Below, in pieces: positions 8,270-16,619 of a DNA stretch of 64,000 bases. Each line of letters starts with the position of its first letter. Position 1 is the stretch's first letter. Source of the stretch: Sterolibacterium sp. (GTDB taxonomy: Bacteria; Pseudomonadota; Gammaproteobacteria; Burkholderiales; Rhodocyclaceae). The translations under genes were made by a program, and so were the position numbers. The stretch spans positions 1-64,000 of the forward strand of contig JAQTOA010000008.1 of assembly GCA_028713555.1 (NCBI GenBank), read 5' to 3'. The notes under the pieces were generated by a model. That model ran no database searches. It had not been told where the DNA came from and worked only from the letters and a program-made list of their open reading frames with translations.

Positions 8270-9193
8270 TTATTTTCCAGCTTCAGCCGGCTTGCTTTCG
8301 GGCTGGCTTTCCTTTGGCGGCGTAGCTTCTGTAATGCTCGGAGGCGTAGTTGCCGTGGCAGCTTGGACGATTTCAATCTTCGCCTTCGCCTTCAGGTCAT
8401 CAAACAGCTTTTTCAGGTTCTGCTGTTGTACTTGCTGTTGCAAGGGCCCCTTGATCTGATCCAGGGGCGGAATCTCCTTCGGACGGGAGTCTTCGAGCAT
8501 AATCACGTGATAACCGAACTGTGACTTGATCGGTTCTTCGGTGAATTTGCCCTTTTCCAACTTGGCTACCGCCGCGCCGAATTCCGGCACCATGCCGCGC
8601 GGGTCGAACCAGCCTAGATCGCCGCCGTTAGCTTTTGATCCGGGGTCGGTGGATTTTTCCTTGGCTAGAGCTTCAAAGGCTTTTGGATTTTTTTTCAGCT
8701 TGGCGATGATGTCCTTGGCATCGGCTTCCTTTTCAACCAGGATATGACGCGCCTTGTACTCGTTGCCGGCCATCTGGCTTTTGACTTTTTCATATTCGGC
8801 TTTGAGCATATCGTCGCTGACGGGACTGTTCTTCAAGTAGTCCTGAATGAAAGCGTTGGCCAGGATGGACTGATGGGTCAGATCCATCTGGTCCACTACT
8901 TCAGGGGTCTTGTCCAATCCTTTCTTGATGGCTTCCTGGGAGATCAGGAGTTGCATCGCCAGATGATCAATAATTCCTTTGCGCAACTCGGGATTATCAG
9001 GTTGTCCTTGCGCAGCACGCTGCTTGGCCAACATATCGACGCGGTTTTCGTTGATGGCAGTGCCATTCACCGTGGCGGCTACGGCAGCTTTGCCTGGCGC
9101 GGCGGTTTTCGAGAGGTCGGGTGGGTTGCAGGCGCACAGCGTCAGCATGGATACTGCGCCGGCTAGCAGAATGCGGGATTGGGATAATATCAT
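8270..9193 (-). CDS. PpiC/parvulin-type peptidyl-prolyl isomerase lipoprotein
   Basis: A 307-residue exported foldase. The signal peptide ends in a lipobox (LCAC, Cys22). A SurA-like N-terminal helical part follows (about residues 40-135). One parvulin domain lies at about 140-240, with ARHILVEKEADAKDI, NGGDLGWFDPRGMVPEF and PIKSQFGYHVIMLED. The C-terminal tail after residue 285 is rich in Thr, Pro and Glu and probably disordered. It should help fold outer-membrane or periplasmic proteins from the periplasmic face of a membrane. A long upstream region with two terminator hairpins may belong to its leader. Confidence 0.9.
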   Translation of the reverse strand: MILSQSRILLAGAVSMLTLCACNPPDLSKTAAPGKAAVAATVNGTAINENRVDMLAKQRAAQGQPDNPELRKGIIDHLAMQLLISQEAIKKGLDKTPEVVDQMDLTHQSILANAFIQDYLKNSPVSDDMLKAEYEKVKSQMAGNEYKARHILVEKEADAKDIIAKLKKNPKAFEALAKEKSTDPGSKANGGDLGWFDPRGMVPEFGAAVAKLEKGKFTEEPIKSQFGYHVIMLEDSRPKEIPPLDQIKGPLQQQVQQQNLKKLFDDLKAKAKIEIVQAATATTPPSITEATPPKESQPESKPAEAGK

Positions 9194-9234
9194 TCAGGTT
9201 CCTTTCAAGGGCAAATTACATCAAGAGCGTGCGG

Positions 9235-9260
9235 AAAAAGCCGCCTTGCGGCGCCTTTTT
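9235..9260 (-). terminator. intrinsic terminator, minus strand
   Basis: On the minus strand GCCGC, a three-base loop and GCGGC are followed directly by TTTTT, flanked upstream by a run of A. This is a textbook Rho-independent terminator. It lies 42 bases before the parvulin gene start, so it would stop minus-strand transcripts just before that gene. Confidence 0.6.
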
Positions 9261-9424
9261 AGCATCGCGACGATTATCGGTGGTATTTGAGGCGGCTTGG
9301 TTCGGCGCACCGGGTTTTTCCCAGTGTGGAGATCAGGACCGGTCTTGGCTGGTTTGTGGTTGGGGAAGTTCATGTTGCTATCGGGCGGATATCGAAATTA
9401 CTGGAGCAATGATCTGCATCAACG

Positions 9425-9446
9425 AAAAAGCCGCTCTAGGCGGCTT
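9425..9446 (-). terminator. second intrinsic terminator, minus strand
   Basis: On the minus strand AAGCCGC, a five-base loop and GCGGCTT continue into a T run (9425-9429). The stem core is the same GCCGC/GCGGC pair as in the hairpin at 9235-9260. No protein gene lies upstream of it on this strand within 500 bases. Confidence 0.6.
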
Positions 9447-9508
9447 CACCTAACTCGCATCTATCCCCTGAACGGCAAGGCGCGATTCACACTATTGGCA
9501 CTATTCGA
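9425..9508 (-). ncRNA. candidate small RNA or attenuated leader of the parvulin gene
   Basis: A perfect TATAAT on the minus strand (9520-9515) would start RNA near 9508, and the intrinsic terminator at 9425-9446 would end it after about 85 bases. The -35 region is poor. If transcription reads through, the same RNA meets the second terminator and then the parvulin gene start at 9193. The alternative reading is therefore a 315-base leader with two tandem attenuators. Neither reading matches a family I recognise. Confidence 0.3.
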
Positions 9509-9759
9509 AGACATATTATACACGGGCAAGAACAGACAGCGAGGATTAGCCCCCAGCGGCTCGTCGTGCACCAACTAACCCCGCGTATGCAGACAGTATT
9601 GCCTGTCAATAAATTGCACATTGCATTAATCAGTCGCGCGGCGCCGGTTATTGGTTTTCCCAATGACCTCTTCTACCCCCAAGCCTCGGTCGAACCTTTC
9701 ATTGTCGTAATTCGGAAAAGCGTTCCGCATGAACAGAATAGAAAGTGCCCATTTGTTAG

Positions 9760-9802
9760 GGTACGCTGGCGCACAGACCAGGCATAGTGCGAGGTTCATC
9801 CT
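9760..9802 (+). promoter_or_regulatory. palindromic activator site and -10 for mlaA-mlaC
   Basis: Palindrome GGTACGCTGGCGCACA (9760-9775) is followed by GAC, and a -10-like CATCCT lies at 9797-9802. The predicted start is near 9809, which puts the palindrome centre at -41.5. It is a member of the dispersed site family described in the findings and lies about 200 bases before mlaA. Confidence 0.6.
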
Positions 9803-9979
9803 GTTCTACGAATAGACGAACTGCGATTATCGTGGCGCTCTGTACCGGTATCCAGATGCGAGAGACGGATTTCGGTTAGCCCGGGAAGGTCAGCAAAGGG
9901 GTTGAAGATGGCGCAATGCGAAAAGTCAGGTCATACCGGAGGTGGGATTGGAAAGATGAACAGAAGGCAGGAAAAATTA

Positions 9980-10681
9980 ATGGGTAGAAGATTTCTGGTA
10001 GTGACGCTGGCTGCTGCTTTGCTGCTCAGTGGCTGCGCCAGCACCGGCAACCCCAAGGACCCGCTGGAAGGGTTTAATCGCGCCATGTTCACGCTTAACG
10101 ACGATCTCGACAAGATCGTCATCAAACCGGCGGCTCAAGGCTACGAGGCGGTTCTGCCGACAGTGATGGGACACGGTGTCAGCAATTTCTTCGCCAACAT
10201 CGGCGATATCTTTATCGCCGCCAACGACGCGTTGCAGGGAAAAATGCCTGACGCCATCAACGACGTTGGGCGGGTGCTGGTCAACACCACGCTCGGTGTT
10301 CTCGGCTTCCGCGATGTCGCGAGCGAACTCGGCGTTGAAAAACACGATGAGGACTTTGGTCAGACGTTTGGCGCCTGGGGTGTGGGCGAAGGTGCCTATA
10401 TTGTCCTGCCCTTCTTCGGGCCGCGCACTGTGCGCGACAGCTTTGGCCTGGCGCTCGACTTGAGCGTCGACCCCGTGTCCAACATGTATCCGATATCCGA
10501 CCGCAACACGCTGATTGTGACGCGTGTGCTTAGCGATCGGGCACAGATGTTCCCCGCCGAAAAAATCCTCGACGAAGCGGCACTCGACCGCTACACCTTC
10601 GTCCGCAGCGCCTATCTGCAGCGGCGCCGCAACCAGATTTTCGATGGTAATGCGCCACGCAACCGGAACGACGAAGAATAG
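9980..10681 (+). CDS. mlaA: MlaA (VacJ) family lipoprotein
   Basis: A 233-residue outer-membrane lipoprotein that, with OmpC-type porins, removes phospholipid from the outer leaflet and hands it to MlaC. It has a lipobox (LLSGC, Cys19), then DPLEGFNRAMFTLNDDLDK, VGRVLVNTTLGVLGFRDVASELG, and EDFGQTFGAWGVGEGAYIVLPFFGPRTVRDSFG, all hallmark MlaA blocks. Start 9980 is chosen for its AGGAA ribosome site and because it begins the signal peptide directly. ATGs at 9902 and 9956 are also in frame. mlaC follows 26 bases later. No mlaEFD genes are in the window. Confidence 0.92.
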   Translation: MGRRFLVVTLAAALLLSGCASTGNPKDPLEGFNRAMFTLNDDLDKIVIKPAAQGYEAVLPTVMGHGVSNFFANIGDIFIAANDALQGKMPDAINDVGRVLVNTTLGVLGFRDVASELGVEKHDEDFGQTFGAWGVGEGAYIVLPFFGPRTVRDSFGLALDLSVDPVSNMYPISDRNTLIVTRVLSDRAQMFPAEKILDEAALDRYTFVRSAYLQRRRNQIFDGNAPRNRNDEE

Positions 10682-10707
10682 CGTCGTGCCCTCTTCAGGA
10701 GAATAAA

Positions 10708-11334
10708 ATGAATCCAAAATATCTTGTATTGCTGCTCTTGGCCTGGTTTGCCGCGCTGGTGCAAGCCCAGACGCCGGAGATTGCACCCGACGTCCTGGTC
10801 AAGAACGTCACTGATGAGGTTCTGCAGATAATTCGCAGCGACAAGGATATCCAGGCCGGCAATAGCAAAAAGGCCATGGAGTTGATCGAGGCCAAGGTGC
10901 AGCAGCACTTCAATTTTACCCACATGACTCAACTCGGCGTCGGCCGCGACTGGAAAAATGCCAGCGCTGCGCAGCAGAAACAGCTCGCCGACGAGTTTCA
11001 TACCCTGTTGGTGCGCACATACGCCAAGGCGCTGACCGAATACAAGAGCCAGACCATAGCGTTCAAGCCTTTCAAAATGAATGCCGGCGACACCGACGTC
11101 AAGGTGCGTACCCAGGTCAATCAGGCGGGCAGCAAGGCCATTCCGCTCGACTACTATCTTGAGAAGCTTCCTGCAGGATGGAAGGTCTATGATATCGAGG
11201 TCGAAGGCATCAGTCTGGTGATCAATTATCGCGAATCATTTGCCGCCGAGGTGCGTAGCGGCGGCATCGACGGGTTGATCAAGTCCTTGCAGAACAAGAA
11301 CAAGACGGGTGCGAGCGAAAGCAAAAAAGGATAG
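10708..11334 (+). CDS. mlaC: MlaC/Ttg2D phospholipid-binding protein, copy 1
   Basis: A 208-residue periplasmic protein with a signal peptide ending near LVQAQT. The body shows the MlaC pattern: a helical first half, VQQHFNFTHMTQLGVGRDWKNAS, LADEFHTLLVRTYAKALTEY, then VKVRTQVNQAG and PLDYYLEKLPAGWKVYDIEVEGISLVINYR. MlaC ferries phospholipid between MlaA and the MlaFEDB complex. A ribosome site (CAGGAG) precedes the ATG. It is cotranscribed with mlaA. A close paralogue lies at 28861-29484. Confidence 0.92.
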   Translation: MNPKYLVLLLLAWFAALVQAQTPEIAPDVLVKNVTDEVLQIIRSDKDIQAGNSKKAMELIEAKVQQHFNFTHMTQLGVGRDWKNASAAQQKQLADEFHTLLVRTYAKALTEYKSQTIAFKPFKMNAGDTDVKVRTQVNQAGSKAIPLDYYLEKLPAGWKVYDIEVEGISLVINYRESFAAEVRSGGIDGLIKSLQNKNKTGASESKKG

Positions 11335-11473
11335 GTTTGGTTGTTGTGAAGGAAATTTGGATTTGTGGATTGCGTTGCTTGGGCCGCGATTTGTGTCTGA
11401 ATCAAGTCCGGGCAATGCTTGTAGCCGATTTGGCGGTTATCCGTGTCCACCGATCGCCCCACGCCGGGCGCTG

Positions 11474-11626
11474 CTAAAACAGGCAGATCAACGCCACCGC
11501 TGATAATGCCAGCAAAAGCCAGAGCCAATCGGATGCACGCGCCAAAGTACTGTGAGTGCGGGAGGAAGCCTTACTATGTTTGATGCCAGTGTGGTGAATA
11601 CCAGCTGTCGCCCTGGCCTTGTTCAT
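11474..11626 (-). CDS. 50-residue tail-anchored membrane protein
   Basis: The minus strand has AAGGAAGGACAGG a few bases before ATG 11626 and 50 codons to TAG. The N-terminal 30 residues are polar and basic (MNKARATAGIHHTGIKHSKA). The end is one hydrophobic span, SDWLWLLLALSAVALICLF, that runs to the last residue. I do not recognise a family. Support comes from the strong ribosome site. A member of the palindromic promoter family also points at it from 105 bases upstream. Confidence 0.6.
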   Translation of the reverse strand: MNKARATAGIHHTGIKHSKASSRTHSTLARASDWLWLLLALSAVALICLF

Positions 11627-11704
11627 TATCCTGTCCTTCCTTTCCCGGCCACTTCAATCACGAAGTATCTCAAAACCGCAAAATTGCGAGGTTTCAGGTT
11701 GAAG

Positions 11705-11747
11705 AGAATGACAAAAAATATGCACAGCGTCTGTGCGCTGACACACT
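11705..11747 (-). promoter_or_regulatory. palindromic activator site and -10 for the 50-residue protein
   Basis: On the minus strand AGTGTGTCAGCGCACA (11747-11732) is followed by GAC, and CATTCT lies at 11710-11705. The right half-site is intact and the left is degenerate. Spacing is the family standard of 21 bases. Confidence 0.5.
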
Positions 11748-11825
11748 GAGCTAGTCAGCTCAAAGTCGAGCGGAGGGAGAATGACTTAGCCCTGCGGACT
11801 TTCAGACATTCTCTGGCAGTGCTTC

Positions 11826-14381
11826 TCAAACTTTTCCGGTAGATCGCATGGACCAATGGTAAAAAGCCTGTTTAGCCAGTTCAACTGCGAATAGATAAAC
11901 GAGCACCATGACCCCCAGGATCAGGTAGAACCTGGCCGGGGGCGGCACAAAGCCGAAATACGTGCCCAGCGGTGTGAACGGCAAAGCCACGGCGACGGCC
12001 ACGATCGCCAGGGAAGTCGCCGTCAGCAGCGGATGGGCGCGGCTTTTCAGCGGATTACCGCGGGTGCGGATAATGAAGATCACCAGAACCTGGGTACATA
12101 GCGACTCAACGAACCAGCCGGTCTGAAAAAGCTTCTCGTCAGCCTGTAATACCACCAGCATGATGTAGAAGGTCAGGAAGTCGAACGCGGAACTGATCGG
12201 CCCGATCACCAGCATGAAATTGCGAACGAAACTGATGTCGAGCACCCGCGGGTTGTGAATATCCACTGCATCCACCTTGTCCAGCGGGATCGGTATTTCG
12301 GAGATATCGTAGAGAATGTTGTTGAGCAGGATCTGCGTCGGCAGCATCGGCAGGAAAGGCAGGAATAGCGCTGCCCCGGCCATGCTGAACATATTGCCGA
12401 AGTTCGAGCTGGTGCCCATCATGATGTACTTCATGATATTGCCGAAGGTACGTCGCCCTTCCAGAACACCCGCATGCAGCACATGCAGGTCGTGTTTCAG
12501 GAGGATCATGTCGGCCGCCTCCTTGGCCACATCCACGGCCGAATCCACCGACAGGCCGACATCCGCCGAATGCAGTGATGGCGCATCGTTGATGCCGTCG
12601 CCCAGGTAGCCGACCACATGGCCGCGGGCCTTGAGTGCCAGGATCACCCGGTCTTTTTGCGCTGGATTGACGCGGCAGAACAGGTTTGCCGTTTCCACCC
12701 GGGCGCTCAGTGCATGGTCGTCCATCTGGGCGATTTCCTTGCCTGTCAGAAGCCCCGTGACCGGTATCCTCAATTGGGCGCAGACATGCCGAGTGACCAG
12801 ATCGCTGTCGCCGGTAACGATCTTGATCGCCACGCCGACCTTCTTGAGTGCTTCAAGCGCGGATCCCGCGCTCACCTTGGGAGGATCAAGGAAGGCGGCA
12901 AACCCTGCCAGCACCAGTTCTGCTTCATCGCCGACGACGGCATGGGGATGGTCCAGCGGCACCTGGCGCCAGGCGATGCCCAGCACCCGGAAGCCTTCCT
13001 CTTCCAGCGCATGGTATTGTTCGCGAATGCCTGCCAGTGCCGCCTCATCCATGGGCCGCTGGAGCTTGGCGGCGTCCGCCTCGTAATGCGCACACAGCCC
13101 GACGATCTCATCGGCCGCGCCTTTCACCACCAGCCAGCGCGTCTCGCCGTTATCGATCAGCACGGAGACGCGTCTACGCTCGAAGTCGAAGGGCACTTCG
13201 TCGATCTTCTTCCAGGCGCCAATCTCGATGTGCTGGTGTTCGAGAATGGCTTCGTCGAGGGGGCTTTTTAGGCCGGTTTCGAAGAAGCTGTTGAAATAGG
13301 CCAGTTCAAGGACTCGGTCGCTGGACTGGCCTTGCGCATCCACATGTCTTTCCATGCGGATTTTCGCCTCGGTTAGCGTGCCGGTCTTGTCGGTGCACAG
13401 CACATCCATGGAGCCCAGGTCCTGGATTGCCGACAGCCGCTTGACGATCATGTGCTGCTTGGCCATGCGCAGGGCGCCACGCGACAGCGTAACCGAGATC
13501 ACCATCGGCAGCAATTCCGGTGTCAGCCCAACGGCCAGGGCCACGGCGAACAGGAAGGACTCCAGCCAAGGCTTGTGAAACATGGCGTTAACCAGCAGCA
13601 CGAACATCACCATCAGGACCGTCAGCCGCATGATCAGCATGCCGAAACGGCGCGTGCCGATCTCGAACGATGTGGGCTCCGACTGGCGGGAAATGCTATC
13701 GGCGATTTCTCCAATGGCGGTAGCGGTTCCAGTCTTGACCACGCGCATGCGGGCGCTGCCGCTGATGACCGACGTGCCCATGAACACCGCGTTAGTCGCT
13801 TCCTGAAGATCGGTGGCGCTATCGGGGAGGACGCCCGAGCGCTTTTCCACCGGGTAGGATTCACCCGTCAGCAGTGCCTGCTTGACAAAGAAATCATGTG
13901 CTTCAAGCACTCTGCCGTCCGCCGGAATCAAGTCTCCGGCCGAGAGCAGCACGATGTCGCCGGGTACGACCTGAGTCACCGGGATTTCCAGCGACTTTCC
14001 ATCTCGCAGTACGATGGCCCGAAGCGAAACCGACAGCCTTAACTTCTCGGCAGCCGCGTTGGCGCGATACTCCTGGACAAAGTCCAACGTGACACTCAGC
14101 AGAACGATGCAGGTAATGATAAGGAAGTTGGTGACCTCCCCGGTAAACGCCGAAACTGCACTGGCGACCAGGAGGATAATGACCAAGGGATTTTTGAAGC
14201 GGGTGAGGTATTGCAGCAGCAGCGATTTTTTCTGCCGTTCGCGGAATAGATTGGGGCCGAATCGGGTAAGCCGTGCTTTGGCCTCTGCACCAGACAAGCC
14301 GGTGGCCACGGCAGCAAGGTCAGCCGGATCTGCTGACAGCGGGTCAAGCCACCAAGGCTGGAGCGTCGAATCTATGGACAT
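11826..14381 (-). CDS. mgtA: magnesium-translocating P-type ATPase
   Basis: An 851-residue type IIIB P-type ATPase that imports Mg2+ at the inner membrane. The actuator loop has LTGESYPVEK. The phosphorylation loop has DKTGTLTEAKI with the acceptor Asp. The hinge is GYLGDGINDAPSL. Ten hydrophobic spans are placed as in MgtA/MgtB, and the end is FYHWSMRSTGKV. A soluble N-terminal part (about 60 residues) precedes the first span. It lies 134 bases after the receiver-MgtE gene on the same strand, which brings two magnesium-transport modules together. No Mg2+-sensing leader was recognised in the short upstream gap. Confidence 0.93.
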   Translation of the reverse strand: MSIDSTLQPWWLDPLSADPADLAAVATGLSGAEAKARLTRFGPNLFRERQKKSLLLQYLTRFKNPLVIILLVASAVSAFTGEVTNFLIITCIVLLSVTLDFVQEYRANAAAEKLRLSVSLRAIVLRDGKSLEIPVTQVVPGDIVLLSAGDLIPADGRVLEAHDFFVKQALLTGESYPVEKRSGVLPDSATDLQEATNAVFMGTSVISGSARMRVVKTGTATAIGEIADSISRQSEPTSFEIGTRRFGMLIMRLTVLMVMFVLLVNAMFHKPWLESFLFAVALAVGLTPELLPMVISVTLSRGALRMAKQHMIVKRLSAIQDLGSMDVLCTDKTGTLTEAKIRMERHVDAQGQSSDRVLELAYFNSFFETGLKSPLDEAILEHQHIEIGAWKKIDEVPFDFERRRVSVLIDNGETRWLVVKGAADEIVGLCAHYEADAAKLQRPMDEAALAGIREQYHALEEEGFRVLGIAWRQVPLDHPHAVVGDEAELVLAGFAAFLDPPKVSAGSALEALKKVGVAIKIVTGDSDLVTRHVCAQLRIPVTGLLTGKEIAQMDDHALSARVETANLFCRVNPAQKDRVILALKARGHVVGYLGDGINDAPSLHSADVGLSVDSAVDVAKEAADMILLKHDLHVLHAGVLEGRRTFGNIMKYIMMGTSSNFGNMFSMAGAALFLPFLPMLPTQILLNNILYDISEIPIPLDKVDAVDIHNPRVLDISFVRNFMLVIGPISSAFDFLTFYIMLVVLQADEKLFQTGWFVESLCTQVLVIFIIRTRGNPLKSRAHPLLTATSLAIVAVAVALPFTPLGTYFGFVPPPARFYLILGVMVLVYLFAVELAKQAFYHWSMRSTGKV

Positions 14382-14515
14382 TTCAAAATTCTCCAGTCAA
14401 TCCGGTTGGAGATAACGGTAGTCGAGTCCCCTCTCGGCGAGTTCATTGACTCGGACAGGCTTGCTGACGCATGTGCCGCATAAGACTCTTCTCAAAATAC
14501 CCTGGTTCAGGGCAT

Positions 14516-15649
14516 TCACTTTACCAGAACCGTCGCCAGCCCCAACAGTATCCCCATGCTCGCCACGTTAGTGGCAGTGGTGAGGAAAATGCTTGATGCC
14601 GTGGCAGGGTCGGCGCCGAACCGTTTCAGGATCAGAGGCACGAAGGCGCCGCAGACGCCGCTGATGACACAACTACCGATCATGGCGAGGAACACCACGA
14701 TGCTGAGCATGATGGCACTGGGCAAATGCTGGACGGTGGCGACCACAAACATGGCAATTGCCGCCACCAGCCCAACGACAGCACCATTCAGTAGGCCCAG
14801 CAGCGCTTCTTTCCTGACCAGCGCTTTCTCCTTGCCAGATTTCAGTTCACCCAGGGCGATCCCGCGCAGGGTAATCGCCAACGCTTGGCTGCCGGTGTTG
14901 CCAGACTGGTCGGCCAGCACGGGCAGAAATATGGTAAGGATCAGCAGCCGGTCGATGGTTCCCTGGAAGAGGGCCACCACGGCGGCGGCGACGAAGGCGG
15001 TGAATAGATTGATCTGCAGCCAGGGGTGACGGAGCCTCAGGCTCCGATACCAGTGCGTGGCGAGGCGTTCCTCCTTTTCGACGCCCACCATGGCGCCAGG
15101 TTGGAGGCTCAATTCGATCGAGCGCTTCTGCTCGGTCACGATCTCATCGTAAAGTCGCTTGACCTCGTCGCTTTGGCGACGGATCAGATCGCGACTGGCC
15201 TCGACTTCCTCAACCTTTTGTTCCAGCGCTTTGCTGTAGCTCTTGGTCTCCCCATGCAACAGGCGTACTTCCAGCAGGTTGTGAACGCGCGCCAGCACCT
15301 CGGCCAGCTCAAACGGCTTGCCGACGAAATCCTTGGCTCCAGCCTGAAGCGCATGCAACTTCTGATCCGGCTGCGCGGTGATGACGAGGACTGGAAGATA
15401 ACTGCCCTCTTCGATTTCCTTCAGGCCTTCCATCACCTGGAACCCATCCATGCCTGGCATCTGGAGATCGAGCAGGATCAGGCTGTAACGGTTCTTGCGG
15501 TGGAGTTCGCAGACCTCGCCAGGGTCCGTTGTGGACGTGATGGAATCATAACCGGCGCCGCGCAGCATCCGCTCGAGCAGACGAATATTGACTTCCTTAT
15601 CGTCGACAATCAGGATTTTGCCGCGAAGAATATCCGCCGGGCTAATCAT
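14516..15649 (-). CDS. response-regulator receiver fused to an MgtE magnesium-channel membrane domain
   Basis: A 377-residue protein with an unusual layout. Residues 11-125 are a receiver domain with the acid pair Asp16/Asp17, acceptor Asp61 (LLDLQMPGMDG), Thr92 and Lys111. Residues 135-180 are predicted coiled coil (LEQKVEEVEASRDL). Residues 205-377 are an MgtE-type membrane domain with five spans, including SGNTGSQALAITLRGIALGE and DPATASSIFLTTATN. The usual MgtE N domain and CBS pair, which sense Mg2+, are missing. The receiver stands in their place. The TTxxD position of the pore reads TTATN, so the selectivity Asp appears to be Asn. Its start overlaps the receiver-GGDEF gene by eight bases, and mgtA follows. 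Confidence 0.88.
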   Translation of the reverse strand: MISPADILRGKILIVDDKEVNIRLLERMLRGAGYDSITSTTDPGEVCELHRKNRYSLILLDLQMPGMDGFQVMEGLKEIEEGSYLPVLVITAQPDQKLHALQAGAKDFVGKPFELAEVLARVHNLLEVRLLHGETKSYSKALEQKVEEVEASRDLIRRQSDEVKRLYDEIVTEQKRSIELSLQPGAMVGVEKEERLATHWYRSLRLRHPWLQINLFTAFVAAAVVALFQGTIDRLLILTIFLPVLADQSGNTGSQALAITLRGIALGELKSGKEKALVRKEALLGLLNGAVVGLVAAIAMFVVATVQHLPSAIMLSIVVFLAMIGSCVISGVCGAFVPLILKRFGADPATASSIFLTTATNVASMGILLGLATVLVK

Positions 15650-16619
15650 GTGGATCGCTGCGTCGACTGGGAGCTGCCGCTGGCAGGTCTGCCCGTTGCG
15701 CGATTCGAAAGGCGTTCTTGCCCGCGTGCTTGGCCTGATACAAGGCCAGGTCGGCGCTCTTCATCAGCGTGTCCGGGTCCTCGCCATGGCTGGGATAGAT
15801 GCCGACGCCGGCGCTGGCGGTTATGCTGACGGGATGACCATCGATGAGGTAGGGTTGCGACAAGGCTTCGATCACTTTTAACGCCACTGTCGCCACATGG
15901 TCGGTATCCCTGACGTGCAACAGTGCGATCACGAATTCGTCACCGCCCAGACGCGCCACCGTATCCTCCGCGCGCACCGTTGCCACCAGGCGCTCTGCGA
16001 CCATTTTAAGCAGAACGTCCCCGGCGCCATGCCCCATGCTGTCGTTGATCTGCTTGAATCCATCCAAATCCAGATACATCACCGCCATGGCGCTCTTGTT
16101 CCTGCGCGCATGGACCAGGGCCATCGACATTCTCTCATCCAGCAACCGCCGGTTCGCAAGCCCTGTCAATGGGTCATTCAGCGCCAGGGCTTCCAACACC
16201 TTGCCGTGATTCCGAGATTCCTCATGTAACAGGCGGACTTCCAGCATGTTGTGGACCCGCAGCAGCACCTCGGCCAGATCGAACGGTTTGCTGATGAAAT
16301 CCTTGGCGCCGCTCTGTAACGCGCGCAGTTTGTGAACCGGTTGAGCGGTAATAACGATGACCGGAAGGTAGTCGCCCGTTTCGACTGCCTTGAGTCCCTC
16401 CATCACCTGGAATCCGTCCATGCCACGCATCTGAAGATCGAGCAGGATCAGGTCGTAGCGGTTCTTGAGGTGAAGCTCGCAGACCTCATGCGGATCCATC
16501 GTCGTCGTAACGCAGGTATAGCCGGCCCCTCGCAGCAGGCGATCGAGCAACAGGACATCGGCTTGCTGATCATCGACGATCAGGATTTTGCTGCGAAGAA
16601 TGTCCGATGCACTAATCAT
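15642..16619 (-). CDS. receiver-GGDEF diguanylate cyclase
   Basis: A 325-residue response regulator. The receiver domain (about residues 11-125, acceptor Asp in LLDLQMRGMDG) is joined to a GGDEF domain with DPLTGLANRRLLDERM and the active-site motif LGGDEFVIA, so it should make c-di-GMP. The receiver is very like that of the receiver-MgtE protein downstream, even in the leader M-I-S-x-x-D-I-L-R-x-KILIVDD. This points to gene duplication with a change of output domain. Start 16619 overlaps the kinase gene by eight bases, and its end overlaps the next start by eight, so translation is coupled along the operon. Confidence 0.92.
   Translation of the reverse strand: MISASDILRSKILIVDDQQADVLLLDRLLRGAGYTCVTTTMDPHEVCELHLKNRYDLILLDLQMRGMDGFQVMEGLKAVETGDYLPVIVITAQPVHKLRALQSGAKDFISKPFDLAEVLLRVHNMLEVRLLHEESRNHGKVLEALALNDPLTGLANRRLLDERMSMALVHARRNKSAMAVMYLDLDGFKQINDSMGHGAGDVLLKMVAERLVATVRAEDTVARLGGDEFVIALLHVRDTDHVATVALKVIEALSQPYLIDGHPVSITASAGVGIYPSHGEDPDTLMKSADLALYQAKHAGKNAFRIAQRADLPAAAPSRRSDPHD

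Larger units (their letters stand above)
9194..9979. other. 786-bp gap without a protein gene
   Basis: No convincing coding frame is seen on either strand. The part near the parvulin gene holds two minus-strand terminators (9235-9260 and 9425-9446) and a minus-strand TATAAT at 9515-9520. The part near mlaA holds a palindromic promoter site (9760-9802). Codon-like structure is absent, and short open frames overlap without ribosome sites. Confidence 0.6.

Noticed and set aside
14382-14515. Possible Mg2+ riboswitch leader before mgtA
   Set aside because: The gap is short and shows no M-box or mgtA-type leader pattern by eye.
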